Source of the DNA: Sorex araneus
Lineage: Eukaryota; Chordata; Mammalia; Eulipotyphla; Soricidae
Assembly: GCF_027595985.1 (NCBI RefSeq)
Contig: NC_073304.1
Coordinates: 138,365,766 to 138,429,765 of the forward strand
Direction of reading: 5' to 3'
Length of the DNA: 64,000 nucleotides
The first letter of the stretch is position 1. Each line of letters opens with the position of its first letter. Under the pieces are notes generated by a model, which saw nothing but the letters and a program-made list of their open reading frames with translations, made no database searches and was not told the origin of the DNA. A program made the position numbers and the translations under genes. Of the stretch, positions 25,975 to 37,090 are shown in pieces.

Positions 25975-26128
25975 TGGGCTACAGTACTCAAGAGTAGTTC
26001 ATGGTCTTGTGTTCAGGAGTGGCCTCTGTCTGTGCTCAGGGACTCATATGGAATTCTGATGATGGAACCTAGATGGGCAAAATGCAAATCCAGCAAACTT
26101 AATCCCTGTATTATCTCCCCAGCTCTAT
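25975..26128 (-). mobile_element. A-tailed tRNA SINE, diverged
   Basis: GTGTTCAGGAGTGGCCTCTG, GGACTCATATGGAATTCTGA and TATTATCTCCCCAGCTC in reverse. Confidence 0.65.
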
Positions 26129-26891
26129 CTTAAAATAACTTATTGAACAAATTTTAAAGCAAAAAAAAAATCTTAAAAATTTCAGTATTTCTCTTAAATT
26201 TGAAGATTAAAACAAATTGTCTCTTCTAAAATCTTACCTAAAGAGGTGAAACCATGATCTTCTTGTTTTATAAATAAAGTTTTATTGAAACTCAGACACT
26301 CATTTCTTAACTAATATCCATGACTACTATCAGAAAACAATGACTAAGTAAAATAGTTTAGAAGAGGCCATCTGTCTACAAAGCCTGTAAGTTTTATGAA
26401 TTTACTCTTTTATGAAGAGACCATTGGCATCCCTGTTCTAACCAACTGTATATGTCAGGAAAACAGTTTCTTGCTCTCTGACATCTAGCAGGCTGCTAAA
26501 TGTCTCAGAAACATAGTATCATCTCTTGTAAGCTGAAACAATTGGGCTATCTGTTTTAACTCTCAAAATCTTATGAAACTCTCCTCCCTTCTTATAAAAT
26601 TAACAAGCTGAAGCAAAATTGGTTTCATAAGAAAATGAAATTGTTAGGTAGTTAGAATCTACCTAATTTTCTTTTGAGAATGACAGACATAAAATCAAAA
26701 GGAAACTCCTTTCCCGTGCCTGGTGCTCTGTCCTAATCATCACGGCAAGTGGTTTCAGTTTCACATCACCTACTGTCTTGGTTTGGAATTCCACAGAACC
26801 CAACCTCCGGACAGGATTCAAGGCCTATAGTTTTTTTGGAAGGTGGTCCTAAAGGGAGTAAACTGTACACATAAAAATTGGCTAAGATAAG

Positions 26892-26975
26892 AGGTCTGGG
26901 GATACAACTCAGTGGTAGAGTACAAGCTTTTGTGTGTATGAGGTCCTGAGTTTAATCCCCAGTACTCTTCCCAAA
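26892..26975 (+). mobile_element. Short tRNA-like SINE
   Basis: TCTGGGGATACAACTCAGTG and a B-box-like GTTTAATCCCCAGTACTC. It lacks the body of the main family, so it is an older or separate tRNA SINE. Confidence 0.6.
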
Positions 26976-27244
26976 AGGGTTAAAATAAAATATTTCAGGC
27001 AATGCCTTTTAAAGTAAAAATAAAAATAAATACATAATTTAAATTCTAGGTCCAAAACAGAAGTTACACTATCTATCCCCTAATGAATCCCTCATAGATC
27101 ATTATTCCTACCCCCTGAGGTAGGCACTTTCAAGAACTTCACACTAAATAACCAGTGTGTGACCCATCCATGGTGTAATGAAAAACAGGTTCTGAATTTA
27201 AAACAGCCCTTTAGCCAGTTACATGTACAGATTTCTCTGTTTGG

Positions 27245-27412
27245 GTCTAAGAGCTGGACAGAAGGTAGGTCACTTTCCTTGCATGCAGCTACCTGAGTTC
27301 AATCCCCAGCACCACAGATTGACTCCCAAGCATTATCAGGACTGATCCCTGGGCACAGAGAGAGAAATAAGTTCTGAGCACAGCTGGGTGGGACCCAAAA
27401 CCCAAAAATACT
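27245..27412 (+). mobile_element. A-tailed tRNA SINE, diverged
   Basis: GCATGCAGCTACCTGAGTTC, AATCCCCAGCACCACAGATT and GAGCACAGCTGGGTGGGACC with an A-rich end. Confidence 0.72.
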
Positions 27413-28106
27413 AATAATATGAATAAATTCAAATACATTTTTGCATCTAAATTTAGGTGTATCAAACTAATATTTTTTTCACATGATATCTATAGTCAGG
27501 AATTCAGGAGTAGGTTGGATAAATGGGCCTGATTAAAGATTTGTCCTGTGTTCAATGAAAACATTGATAATGATTTCTGCCATCCGACAGCTCAACTGAG
27601 TCGGGAGGATAATGTTCAGGATGGTTGACCTGTTGATGTTAGGGCTTAAAGGACACTATTGGCAGAAGCCTTAGTTCTCCTGCTCTGGATTTTTATTAAC
27701 TTCTTGAGAATCTGTATGGCATGGAATCTGGGTTTCCCCCAGAGCAACTGATCTCAGAGAAGAAAGAATATAGAATCTAGATCTTATGCAATAATCACAG
27801 AAGTGACACACTACTATTCTATTCGTTGTGAAGGATTTTGTGCAAGGTGATGGATACCAGGAAAAAGAATCAATAGGGGTCAGATTGGAGATAGAGACAT
27901 GTTTATAAGTAAAGCAGACAGAGCACCTTATTGTCTAAAAGAGGAAATAGACTACAAATAGATCGTTACTGAAACCAGTTTTTATTTACGACTCTGATGC
28001 TCTGTTATGAGGAGAGCATACTGGATCTTGTCATCGTTTCTAGTACAGGGAATTTGATCTGATCTGCTGGGTGAAGAAAAATTTCCCTGGAGAAGATACT
28101 ATTTTT

Positions 28107-29433
28107 TTTTTAAATTTTATTAAATCACCATGTGGAAAGTTACAAAGTTCTCAGGTTTATATGTCAGTTATACAATATTCAAACACCCATCCCTTCACCA
28201 GTGCCCATATTCCACCACCAGAAACCCCAGTATACCCCCCGCCCCCACCCCTACCCCCTACTGTATAACTTCATTTTTTCTTTACCTTGATTACCTTGAT
28301 TACATTCCATAATTCAACACAAAACTCACTATAGTTGACATAACTCTCTCTCTCTTTCTTTTTCTTTTTCCTTTTCCCTCTTTTTTTTTTCTTTTTCCCC
28401 CTCACCCCCCTTCCTGCACCTCATAGTATGGTGTACGCTACGCCGCGTCGGCCAGCGTGGGGCTTTTGCTTAGTTCACAGTCCAGAGGTGGCTGCTACAT
28501 TAAAAACTTTCAATATTTCAACAAAAACTTACTGTTATTATTTGGAGTTTCCCCCCCAAGTCAGACCTGTTCAAATGGAACCGTTTCACATTGCTGACAA
28601 TTATAAATGTTAAGTCGCACGGACGCGGCCACATCCGCACGGTTTTGGATTTCTGTATAAAATCCAGGGAAAATTCTGCCAGAAATTACATAGCCCAGCT
28701 CACAGTCCCAGTGCATTGCTGTAAGAAGTCTCTGAATTCAAAGTCTTTAGGCGCAGAGGGTCCGATTCGCGCTCAGCGGCTCCAGATTTATCTGGGCCAA
28801 GGGCGTGCCGGTTACGCCCCCTTCCCATGAGTTCCTGGGAGCCCCCAAAATAAAATCCGAATACCTGTGGGTTTGGAGTCACAGAAGATGGTGCCTGCCA
28901 CATGGGTGCCACCAGCCCGCCGCTTTCCGTGCAGGAAGACAGGGTGGGGGGGAAAAAAAAATCCACCCCGACAGCACAGAGTTGTAGCCCAGTTTGGTGT
29001 CCCAGTGCATCGCTATCGGATGCTGCGCTGGATGCCCGAATGTGTTACATCTTTGGAATCAAAGTCTTTAGGCGCAGAGGGTCCGATTCGTGCTCAGCGG
29101 CTCCGGGTTTATCTGGGCCAAGGGCGTGCCGGTTACGCCCCCTTCCCATGAGTTCCTGGGAGCCCCCAAAGTAAAATCCGAATACCTGTGGGTTTGGAGT
29201 CACAGAAGATGGCGCCTGCCACATGGGTGCCGCCAGCCCGCCGCTTTCCGTGCAGGAAGACAGGGTGGGGAGGAAAAAAAAATCCACCCCCGGCAGCACA
29301 GAGTTGTAGCCCAGTTTGGTGTCCCAGTGCATCGCTATCGGATGCTGCGCTGGATGCCCGAATGTGTTACATCTTTGGAATCAAAGTCTTTAGGCGCAGA
29401 GGGTCCGATTCGTGCTCAGCGGCTCCGGGTTTC
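28107..29433 (-). mobile_element. Non-autonomous L1-like element with tandem 5' monomers (copy 1)
   Basis: It is flanked by the 17-bp duplication GAGAAGATACTATTTTT at 28090-28106 and 29434-29450. Read on the minus strand it begins with CpG-rich promoter-like monomers, passes through about 300 bp of lower-GC sequence and two polypyrimidine runs, and ends in an L1-type 3' end and poly-A (poly-T at 28107-28115). No L1 coding region lies between the two ends, so it is an internally deleted or composite element. Confidence 0.8.
28741..29433 (-). repeat. Tandem promoter-like monomers of about 321 bp
   Basis: The anchor AAGTCTTTAGGCGCAGAGGG recurs at 28741, 29062 and 29384, giving periods of 321 and 322 bp and about 2.15 near-identical copies. 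A decayed partial copy lies just left (about 28680-28740). On the minus strand each unit has CpG-rich sequence, an A/T homopolymer and a YY1-like CGCCATCTT or CACCATCTT block. The arrangement recalls the monomeric 5' UTRs of mouse L1. Several overlapping ORFs here are by-products of the repeat. Confidence 0.85.
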
Positions 29434-29447
29434 GAGAAGATACTATT

Positions 29448-29740
29448 TTTAAATCATTTTAAGCACCATGGTTTACAATACTGCTACAGCTAGTTTCATG
29501 CATAACACATTCCAGCACCACACCCTCTACCAGTGTCCACCTCCCTCCACTGTTGTCCCAGTGTCCCCACCCTTTCTGTTGCCATTTCCTTCCCCTGTGG
29601 TAAGCTCCCTACTAATGACTAGTTCTCAGTTTCTGTTGACTGGGAATTTTTTGTACTCCTGTTTTGTATGAGAAAGACCATTCTGTGCCTGTGCCTCTCT
29701 TTCTGACTAACTTCACTCAGCATAATATTCACTAGATCAG
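29448..29740 (-). mobile_element. Older L1 3' fragment next to copy 1
   Basis: Diverged L1 3'-region blocks (CACCACACCCTCTACCAGTG; CTTCACTCAGCATAATATTC). The composite at 28107-29433 may have landed at its edge. Confidence 0.6.
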
Positions 29741-30162
29741 AAGAGACCTTAAGGATGAGGAGGAGTTTGCCAGCTATCTGGCAACAGAGCAATGGTTTGT
29801 GCAAAGGACCTGAGACAGGGTTATGCTTAGTACTTTAAGGATCTGAAAATAGCTGTTATGACTCCAAGGAGAAATGGTCTAAATTTCACTAAAGAAGTAG
29901 ACAATGTTAATTATGTGAACCTTGTAAGCTATAAGGCTTTGCTACTTCATACAAAAAGGCAAAGGGAACTTTTTCTTGGGGAATGACATACCTGGGTATT
30001 TTATGAGTTGATATGTTCCAAGTATCCGCTATGGCAATAGACAAGGATTGGAAAAAAAAAAAAGGAAGCTGAGAGATCATAGATGAAATTTTTTACAGGA
30101 GGAAAACCTTTTTTAAAATAATTATTATTATGAATTTTTGATGTTGCTTTTGTTTCTTTGGT

Positions 30163-30335
30163 TTGGTGGCCATACTCAACAGTGCTCAGGGCCTGATCCA
30201 GCTTTGCTCAGGAATCATTCATTCCTTGGGACGCCTCAGAAATCACATGGGCCATATGCCATACAAGCGATCGAACCCACTTCAGATAGGTGCAGGGCAA
30301 GCACCTTAACTGCCATGCTCTGTCTCCAGCCTTCA
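30163..30335 (-). mobile_element. A-tailed tRNA SINE, diverged
   Basis: CAACAGTGCTCAGGGCCTGA, GCGATCGAACCCACTTCAG and CATGCTCTGTCTCCAGCC in reverse. Confidence 0.7.
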
Positions 30336-30605
30336 GGAGTTGTGTGTTTATAAAGAAAGAGTTAGTAGAGAAAGTAAAGTATTCTAAACTTGGGAGATAG
30401 TCACTAATTACTGCTTCTCTCTTTTTCCTGGCACTTAGAACAACCTTCAGGAATATGTATGATGGTGATAGATGAGAGATAGATATCTCTAAGTACAACA
30501 GATAGAAATGTGAAAGAGCAAAGGTCTCATTAGGCACCACAAAAGCTGGGGCACCAGACTCCAGGGATTTTTGTCTGATGATATCATAGAAAAAAATCAG
30601 CAGCA

Positions 30606-30780
30606 TGGGGCTGGAGCACAGCGGGTAGGGTGTTTGCCTTGCATGCAGCTGACCCGGGTTCGATTCCCAGCATCCCAGATGGTCCCCTGAGCACGGCTAG
30701 GAGTAATTCCTGAGTGCATGAGCCAGGAGTAACCCCTGTGCGTTGCCGGGTGTGACCCAAAAAGCAAAAAAAAAAAAAAA
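30606..30780 (+). mobile_element. A-tailed tRNA SINE, near consensus
   Basis: GGGGCTGGAGCACAGCGGGT head, B-box GGTTCGATTCC, CGTTGCCGGGTGTGACCC and an A14 tail. The flanks AAAAAATCAGCAG and AAAAAATCAGTAG look like a target duplication. Confidence 0.92.
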
Positions 30781-31235
30781 TCAGTAGTCTTAACGCTGCT
30801 CCACCAACAGCAGGAACCCAAACCAGCCCACAGAGAGCTCTGAATAGCATTTATGATGCTTAATCAGAAAGCATGCAGTGTTGATCTAGAAATTAATTGG
30901 ATGCTCAGGTTTTTCACACATCAGGGCTAGTTAGATATAACAAAGATTTTAACAGGAATATATTTAGTAACAGTATCTCTGATGTAAGTCCCAAGCAGGG
31001 ACCCAAATACACTCTGGGACTCATTATATTCTGAGTGACAATGGGTGCTTAGCAAATCTCTCTTATGATGATTAACCACATTGCTCAGAGTGTCTTTAAT
31101 AGCTATTGGGGAGCTACAGTTTTTCTAAACATGACCCACTGTGCTATTATTTATTGAATTATTTTTACTTACTTGGATCACTGTTTTAACTGAATAGATT
31201 ATTTTTAAAAGTAACATGTTACCATGTTAAAACTA

Positions 31236-31318
31236 CGGTAAAACCCACTTGGAAAAAATCACTTGCCATACAAATGGGTAAAACTCACTTGGTAAAACTT
31301 ACTTGCCATACAAATGAG
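31236..31318 (+). repeat. Local tandem duplication, two diverged units
   Basis: CACTTGCCATACAAATGGG and TTACTTGCCATACAAATGAG, each preceded by GTAAAAC plus CACTTGG, show two units of about 43 bp. Confidence 0.75.
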
Positions 31319-31347
31319 ACAATCATTAAAAATAGATGCACATCCCA

Positions 31348-31425
31348 TGAGGCAGGAGATATAGCTTGAGGGTAGAGCACTTTTTTTACATGTGTGAGGA
31401 CCTAGTTTTGATCCCTAACAAAGAA
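31348..31425 (+). mobile_element. Short tRNA-like SINE
   Basis: GGCAGGAGATATAGCTTGAG head, GGTAGAGCAC, and GTTTTGATCCCTAAC as a decayed B box. Confidence 0.5.
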
Positions 31426-31949
31426 AAGAAGTAATACTAGTGAAACAAGACTAAAGTCACCATGGGGCAGAACACCCTAAGAAAGACTGGATCTGATGCA
31501 CTTACAGCAAAGGATCTTGGGAGAGTGAATGGGAACCATCAGGTCCCACCATTGTGTGTCTAAAGCAGTCATTATTGTAGGAAATGAGAAGAAAGGGCAG
31601 TTTCTCAAAGTGAAAAAATATGCAGATGGCTGCACAATTCTAAAGAAGCAAAGACTCTTTGGTATGCAGCAACTGTATGAAAATATGCCCAGAATGAAGC
31701 CGAATTCTGCAACTTCTGGGGCTACCAGCTAAAAAAGAGGAAGAATAAAATCTCTGTTCATCCCTCCTGAAGCAGAAATAAGATCTCACCGTGTGTCTCC
31801 AAACCTGAGGAAGAGCAAGGATTGAAACATTAAGGGTTCAATACATTGGTTGCCTTTGGTTCTAATTATGGAATAGACTGTGGAGACCACAGAGATAAAG
31901 AGACCACCAATGATGACCTCGCATTGAACTCAAAAATTAAGGAAGAATT

Positions 31950-32618
31950 TGGGTAAACACCTAATCATTTCGGGTTAGCAATTCCCCTACTAGTCCCACA
32001 GGTGGCCTCAGACCATCCCACATGCTCTTAATCTGCAGACCTAAAATGAACTCCTGACACCCTGAATGTCAGAGGACACATGGGGACTTAGATCGAGATG
32101 TCACTTTTAGGAGTCCAGAAAAGTATGGGGATTTGGCCTTACCTGGAAGACCAGGCTCTTTCTCTCCTCAAGAACTGGATTCAGTCAGACTGACTTTGAA
32201 GTTGTGGAACCAAAAGATGTAACCAGGAAAAGATGTGCAAGAGCGAGACCCGGCCATCCCTTGGTTCTTTGCTTTTGTCAGAGAAAGATTTCCAGGACAA
32301 GAGTGAAGATAAGGGTAGGGATATTTATTCAAGTCTTAGTATGTACCCAAAACATGCTTGTGGGAGATCTCAAAGGGCCATGTTGCACAGGGTTTCAGGG
32401 CAAAGGGTTTTAAGGGTTTTTCTAACTAAGGGGAGGAATATGCATGAGGGATTGGGCATAAGTAGCATTTGATTGGATGGTACTAAAGTTGTTACCGAAG
32501 TTGTAGGACTGCATGTTTGCTCATACATCTCACATATCATTAGCATCTATTTGGAGATAAAATGAAAAAAATGAAACAAGACAAGGGTTGTATTCTCTGA
32601 GCATGCTATAGAAGCTGG
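31950..32618 (-). mobile_element. Possible second LTR remnant, minus strand
   Basis: On the minus strand the stretch reads like a promoter-bearing LTR: a CCTTAAAACCC-like block, then CTTGAATAAATATCCC, then a pyrimidine-rich downstream part with TGGCCGGGTCTCGCTC. There is no coding sequence and no partner copy in the window. The call rests on composition and signal order only, and an old single-copy sequence is possible. Confidence 0.33.
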
Positions 32619-32634
32619 CTGGAACTGGTTTTTC

Positions 32635-33179
32635 TTTTTTTTTTTTTTTAAAGAAATATTTTATTGAACCACCGTGAAAACAAGAAAAAAATACAAAGCT
32701 TTCAGGTTTAAGTCACAGTCAAATACTGATTAAACCACCATCCCTTCACCAGTGCACCCGTTCCACCACCAAGAACCCCAATACACCCCCCTCCCACCCC
32801 ACCCCCCATCTAAGTAGCTAATGACATTCCCATTATTCTCTATATATATTGAGTACATTTCATATTTCCATACAGAACTCACTATTATTGATTGGAAATT
32901 TTCCCCAACAATCAGGCCTGCCGAATAGGCATCATCTAATAATTTCTCTTCATTGGTAAGAGTGAAGACTTTGAGTCGCTGCCGCCATTTTCGCTCAGAA
33001 AAAATGGGGTGGAGAGGGAAAAAAATCCCTCCCTGGGCTGCACAAGGTTGTAGCTCAGTTCACAGTCAAAATGCATGGCTCAAGCATCCGCTCTGGTGCC
33101 AAAATGGGTTAGGAGACCTCAGGATCACAGTCAATAGGCACGGAGGCTCTGCTTCTCGTGCCGCGGCTCTCGGTTCATC
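32635..33179 (-). mobile_element. Non-autonomous L1-like composite (copy 2)
   Basis: It is flanked by the 16-bp duplication CTGGAACTGGTTTTTC (32619-32634 and 33180-33195). It has a poly-T left end and the same L1-type 3' end (CACCAGTGCACCCGTTCCACC region). The block around ACAGAACTCACTATTATTG is shared with copies 1 and 3. The right end is CpG-richer and contains CCGCCATTTTCGC. It is shorter than copy 1 and lacks the monomers. Confidence 0.8.
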
Positions 33180-33208
33180 CTGGAACTGGTTTTTCAAAAC
33201 CCTCTCTT

Positions 33209-34882
33209 TTTTATTGAATCACTGTAAGATACAGTTAACAAAGCTTTCATGTTTGAGTTTCCGTGATACAATGATCGAACTCCCATCCCTCCACCAGTGC
33301 ACATTTTCCACCACCAATGTCCCTGCATGTTCCCCATCTCATCTCTTCCCCTGCCTCTATGGCAAACAATTTTCCCTATACTCTCTCTAATTTGGGTCAT
33401 TATGGTTTGCAATACAGATACCGAGAGGCTATCACATTTGGTCCTTTACCTACATTCAGCACACATCTCCCATCCCAAGCGATCCCTTCAACCATCATTG
33501 ACTTAGTGATCCCTTTCTATTCTAGCCGCCTTCTTCCCCAGCTAATGAGGAAGACTACCAATCATGGAGCAATATTTCTGGCCCTTGTCTCTACTGTCCT
33601 TGGATGTCAGTCTCATATTATGATATTTTATATTCCACAAATGAGTGCAGTCCTTCTATGTCTGTCCCTCTCTTTTTGACTCACATCACTTAGCATGATA
33701 CTCTCCATGACCATCCATTTATAAGCAAATTTCATGACTTCATCTTTCCTAACAGCTGCATAATATTCCATTGTATAGATGTACTAAAGTTTCTTTAACC
33801 AGTTGTCTGTTCTCGAGCACTCAGGTTGTTTCCAGATTCTGGCTGTTATGAACAGTGCTGCAATGAACACACAGGTGCAGATGTCATTTATACTCTGCTT
33901 TTTTGCACCCTTCGGATATATTCCCAGAAGAGGAATTACAGGGTCACATGGAAGCTCAATTTCTAGTTTTTTAAGGAATTCCCATATAAGGAATTCCCAT
34001 ATTTTTTTCCAAAAAGCTGGACCAGTCAGCATCCCCACTAACAATGGAAGAGAGTCCCTTTCTCCACACATCCATGCAAGCACTGGTTGTTCTTGTTCTT
34101 TCTTGATGTGTGCCAGTCTCTGTGGTTTGAGATGATATTGTTGTTTTGATTTGCTTCTCCCTGATGATTAGCAATGTAGAGCATTTTTTCATATGCCTTT
34201 TGGTCATTTGTATTAATTTTTTGTAGAAGCTTCTGTCCATTTCTTCTCCCCATTTTTTGATGGGGTTGGAGGTTTGGGTTTTTTTTGTACAGCAATACTA
34301 GTGTCTTGTATATCCTGGATATGAACCCCTTATCAGATGGGTATTGTTAAACATTCTTTCCCATTAGTGGACTTTCTCTGTATTTTGGTCACTGTTTCCT
34401 TTGAGGTACAGAAGCTTCTTTAATTTAATGTAGTCTCATTTATGTTTGTTTCCACTTGCTTGCTCAGTGGTGTTTCATCCTTAAAGATGCTTTTAGCTTC
34501 AATGCCATGGAGGGTTCTGCCTACATTTTCCTCCATGTACCTCATGAATTTAGGTCTTATATTGAGGTCATTAATCCACTTTGATCTGACTTTTGTGTCT
34601 GGCATAAGACAAAGGTCAGAGTTCATTTTTTTTTTGCAGGTAGCTGTCCAGTTTCTCAGCACCACTTGTTGAAGAAGCTTTCCTTGTTCCACTTCATATT
34701 TCTTTCTCCTTTATCAAAGATTAAGTGATCATATACTTGAGAGTCTGGGACAGAATATTCAACTCTGTTCCACTGGTTTGCAGGTCTGTTTCTATTCCAA
34801 TACTATGCTGTTTTAATTACTACTTCTTTGTAGTACAGCTTAAGGAAAATGATGCCACCCATCTTCTTTTTCCCAAGGATTG
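33209..34882 (-). mobile_element. L1 LINE, 5'-truncated, with end of ORF2
   Basis: On the minus strand this encodes the C-terminal part of L1 ORF2 in several shifted frames. Near 34420-34692 is the KMNSDLCL...SKWINDLNIRP type block. Near 33971-34240 is HMKKCSTLLIIREKQIKTT, and near 33784-34000 is DPVIPLLGIYPKGAKK followed by CVFIAALF. The 3' end is at the left, with a T-rich run at 33207-33213. A near-perfect 14-bp repeat (CAAAACCCTCTCTT at 33195-33208, one mismatch at 34883-34896) looks like its target duplication. A 16-bp local duplication at 33974-34003 repeats the WEFL peptide in frame. Confidence 0.87.
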
Positions 34883-34947
34883 CAAAGCCCTCTCTTTAGC
34901 AGGAAGTTGGCAACTATAAGGCTGCCTAAATTGGAGTCTTAAGGCCC

Positions 34948-35121
34948 CTCTTTTTTCTGCTTTTTGGGTCACACCTGGCGATGCAGAGGGGTTACTCCTG
35001 GCTTTGCACTCAGGATAACCCCAGTAATGCTCAGGGAACCAAATGGGATGCTGGGAATTGAACCTGGGTCAGTCACATGCAAGCCAAATGCCCTACCCAC
35101 TGTGCTATCACTCCAGCCCCT
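34948..35121 (-). mobile_element. A-tailed tRNA SINE, well preserved
   Basis: GGGTCACACCTGGCGATGCA, GGGATGCTGGGAATTGAACC and CACTGTGCTATCACTCCAGC in reverse. It sits about 50 bp beyond the L1 right edge. Confidence 0.88.
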
Positions 35122-35237
35122 CAAGGCCCCTTTGTCTTGGGACAAAGCTACTTTAGGTAACAAAGACAGTTATTTAAGTTTCATAAAGTAATTTTCTACA
35201 GTGCCTCTTCTGTAACCTCTAGAAAATGCCTATAGGT

Positions 35238-35408
35238 CCAGGAGTTGGCCCAAATAGATTGAGCAAATGCTTTTCATGTAGGAAGCCTGGATTTAGTCCT
35301 CAACATCATATTGTCCCCTGAACATTGCCACATTGCCAGGAGTGACACCCAAGCAGAAAGCTGGTAGTAATGCACTAGCATCTCTGGATATGGACCAAAA
35401 CAAAAAAA
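35238..35408 (+). mobile_element. A-tailed tRNA SINE, diverged
   Basis: GAGTTGGCCCAAATAGATTG head, ATTTAGTCCTCAACATCATA, ACATTGCCAGGAGTGACACC and CAAAAAAATTAAAAG tail. Confidence 0.68.
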
Positions 35409-36126
35409 TTAAAAGAAGAAAAAGAAAATATTTATAGATGCTCACCAAAGATAGGTATTTTTCAGGGAATATCTCCTGTCAGTCTCATATATTTCAAATG
35501 GTATAATCTCTTAAAATATATTTAACAGTGTCTTACAAAATTAAACAAGCACAAAGTTATAAAGTTAAATCTGTGTTGCATGTGTAAAGCCCTGGATTTA
35601 ATTCCTCATATAATATATACACAAATATTTCAAATAACCATCGACAAATAAATGAATACCTAAAATTGTGCCATGTGCTGTGTTCATACAGGGAAGTACT
35701 GTTCTGCAAGCAAAGGAGCAAACTTCTGATGCATACAACAAAAAAGACAAGTCTCATCAAGATTGCTAGCTAAAAAAAAAAAAGATTGCTAGTTTTAAAA
35801 AAGGCAAACACCAAAGATACTCATAAATACTCTCTTGTTCCATGTATTCTAAAAGAGGCAGAATTAAGTAATTGTGATAGAAATAGAAATCAGAGGAGTG
35901 GTTGACCTAGGTGGGTGGAGATGAACTAAAAAGAACATAAAAGAACTCTCCAAGGAGATGAAAATGTTCTAGTGCTTGATTGCCATGATGGATGCATGAG
36001 CATGAGGTGGTCAAAACCCATCAGGCTGCACATTTTGCAGCACATATTTCAGTGTAGGTAAATTCTACATTAATTTTTTAAAAGTTTTTAAAATTGTATT
36101 CTAGTAAAAGTTGCCATTTAAAAATC

Positions 36127-36301
36127 TGGAGCTGGAGCAATAGCACAGCGGGTAGGGTATTTGCATTGCACGTGGTCGACCCGGGTTCGATTCCCAACAT
36201 CCCATAGGGTTCCCTGAGCACTGCCAGGAGTAATTTCTGAGTGCAGAGCCAGCAATAACCCCTGAGCATCGCAGGGTGTGACCCAAAAAACAAAAAAAAA
36301 A
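36127..36301 (+). mobile_element. A-tailed tRNA SINE, near consensus
   Basis: GGAGCTGGAGCAATAGCACA head, GGGTTCGATTCCCAACATCC, GCAGGGTGTGACCCAAAAAA and an A-rich tail. Confidence 0.92.
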
Positions 36302-36549
36302 TCAATTACTATTGAACATGGTTATGAGTGTGGGATGTAGAAGAGTGGGAAACTGCCTTTGTCTTGGAGAATCAGTGTTTTCACTGCACATAGGAGATTG
36401 CATATGCCTGTCCATGTGCCTAATACCACATGGAAAAAAAAAAGTTAGTATATTTAAAGTCATTTGGGAGCTTGCTAATCACTAAATAAACTGAAAGAGA
36501 AATTGTTCAATTATAACTCCTAAATTCATAAAACTTCATCACTCCTGTT

Positions 36550-37090
36550 TTTTCCATATTTGCATTTTTGGATAGAAGCAAGGTTTGCTCATCATAAAAA
36601 TGATCCAGGTATTGTAGAAATGCATTTAAAATAAAAACTGCAGTTTCCTTTCTCTCTGTCTCCTTCTACTCCTCCTCTATACATCCTATTTTACCTCCCA
36701 ACATTGGTGATGCTGCACTTTTGTGTGGACCCTTCTAGATCCTGTTTTCCAGAACTGAAATTATATGGTGGATCATATGGATGCTCTGCTCTTGTTTATA
36801 ACCCCATGTCTTCTTCCTCAGTTTAGATTCATCATAATTGATTATTTAGCCATACCCCTAACAACTCACATTTTGGTTGTCCCCATATATTTGGCTACTG
36901 TAAAGTATGTGATAAATATCTTTTCTTGGAAATGGATCTTTGAATTCCTCTAGAATAAATACCTAGATGAGAAATTTCTGAGTCAAGAAACATATGCAAC
37001 TTAATTTTGATAAACTTTATCAAATTATTCTCTGAAAATATTAACTCCATTTACAGTCCTCCCCTGAACCTCTCTACTCATTCTTATCAC
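36550..37090 (-). mobile_element. Ancient mammalian L1 fragment
   Basis: Reads as old L1 3' sequence in reverse: TCTAGAATAAATACCTAGATG, then GAAATTTCTGAGTCAAGAAAC, then ACTCCATTTACAGTCCTCCC. Diverged; limits approximate. Confidence 0.55.

Noticed and set aside
28867..29493. Several overlapping frames of 90-120 codons with repeated peptides
   Set aside because: They repeat because the DNA monomer repeats. They lie in a promoter-like retroposon region on the opposite strand to the element.
31529..31732. 67-codon frame followed by AATAAA, looking like the end of a processed gene
   Set aside because: No family could be named and no target duplication or poly-A was found.
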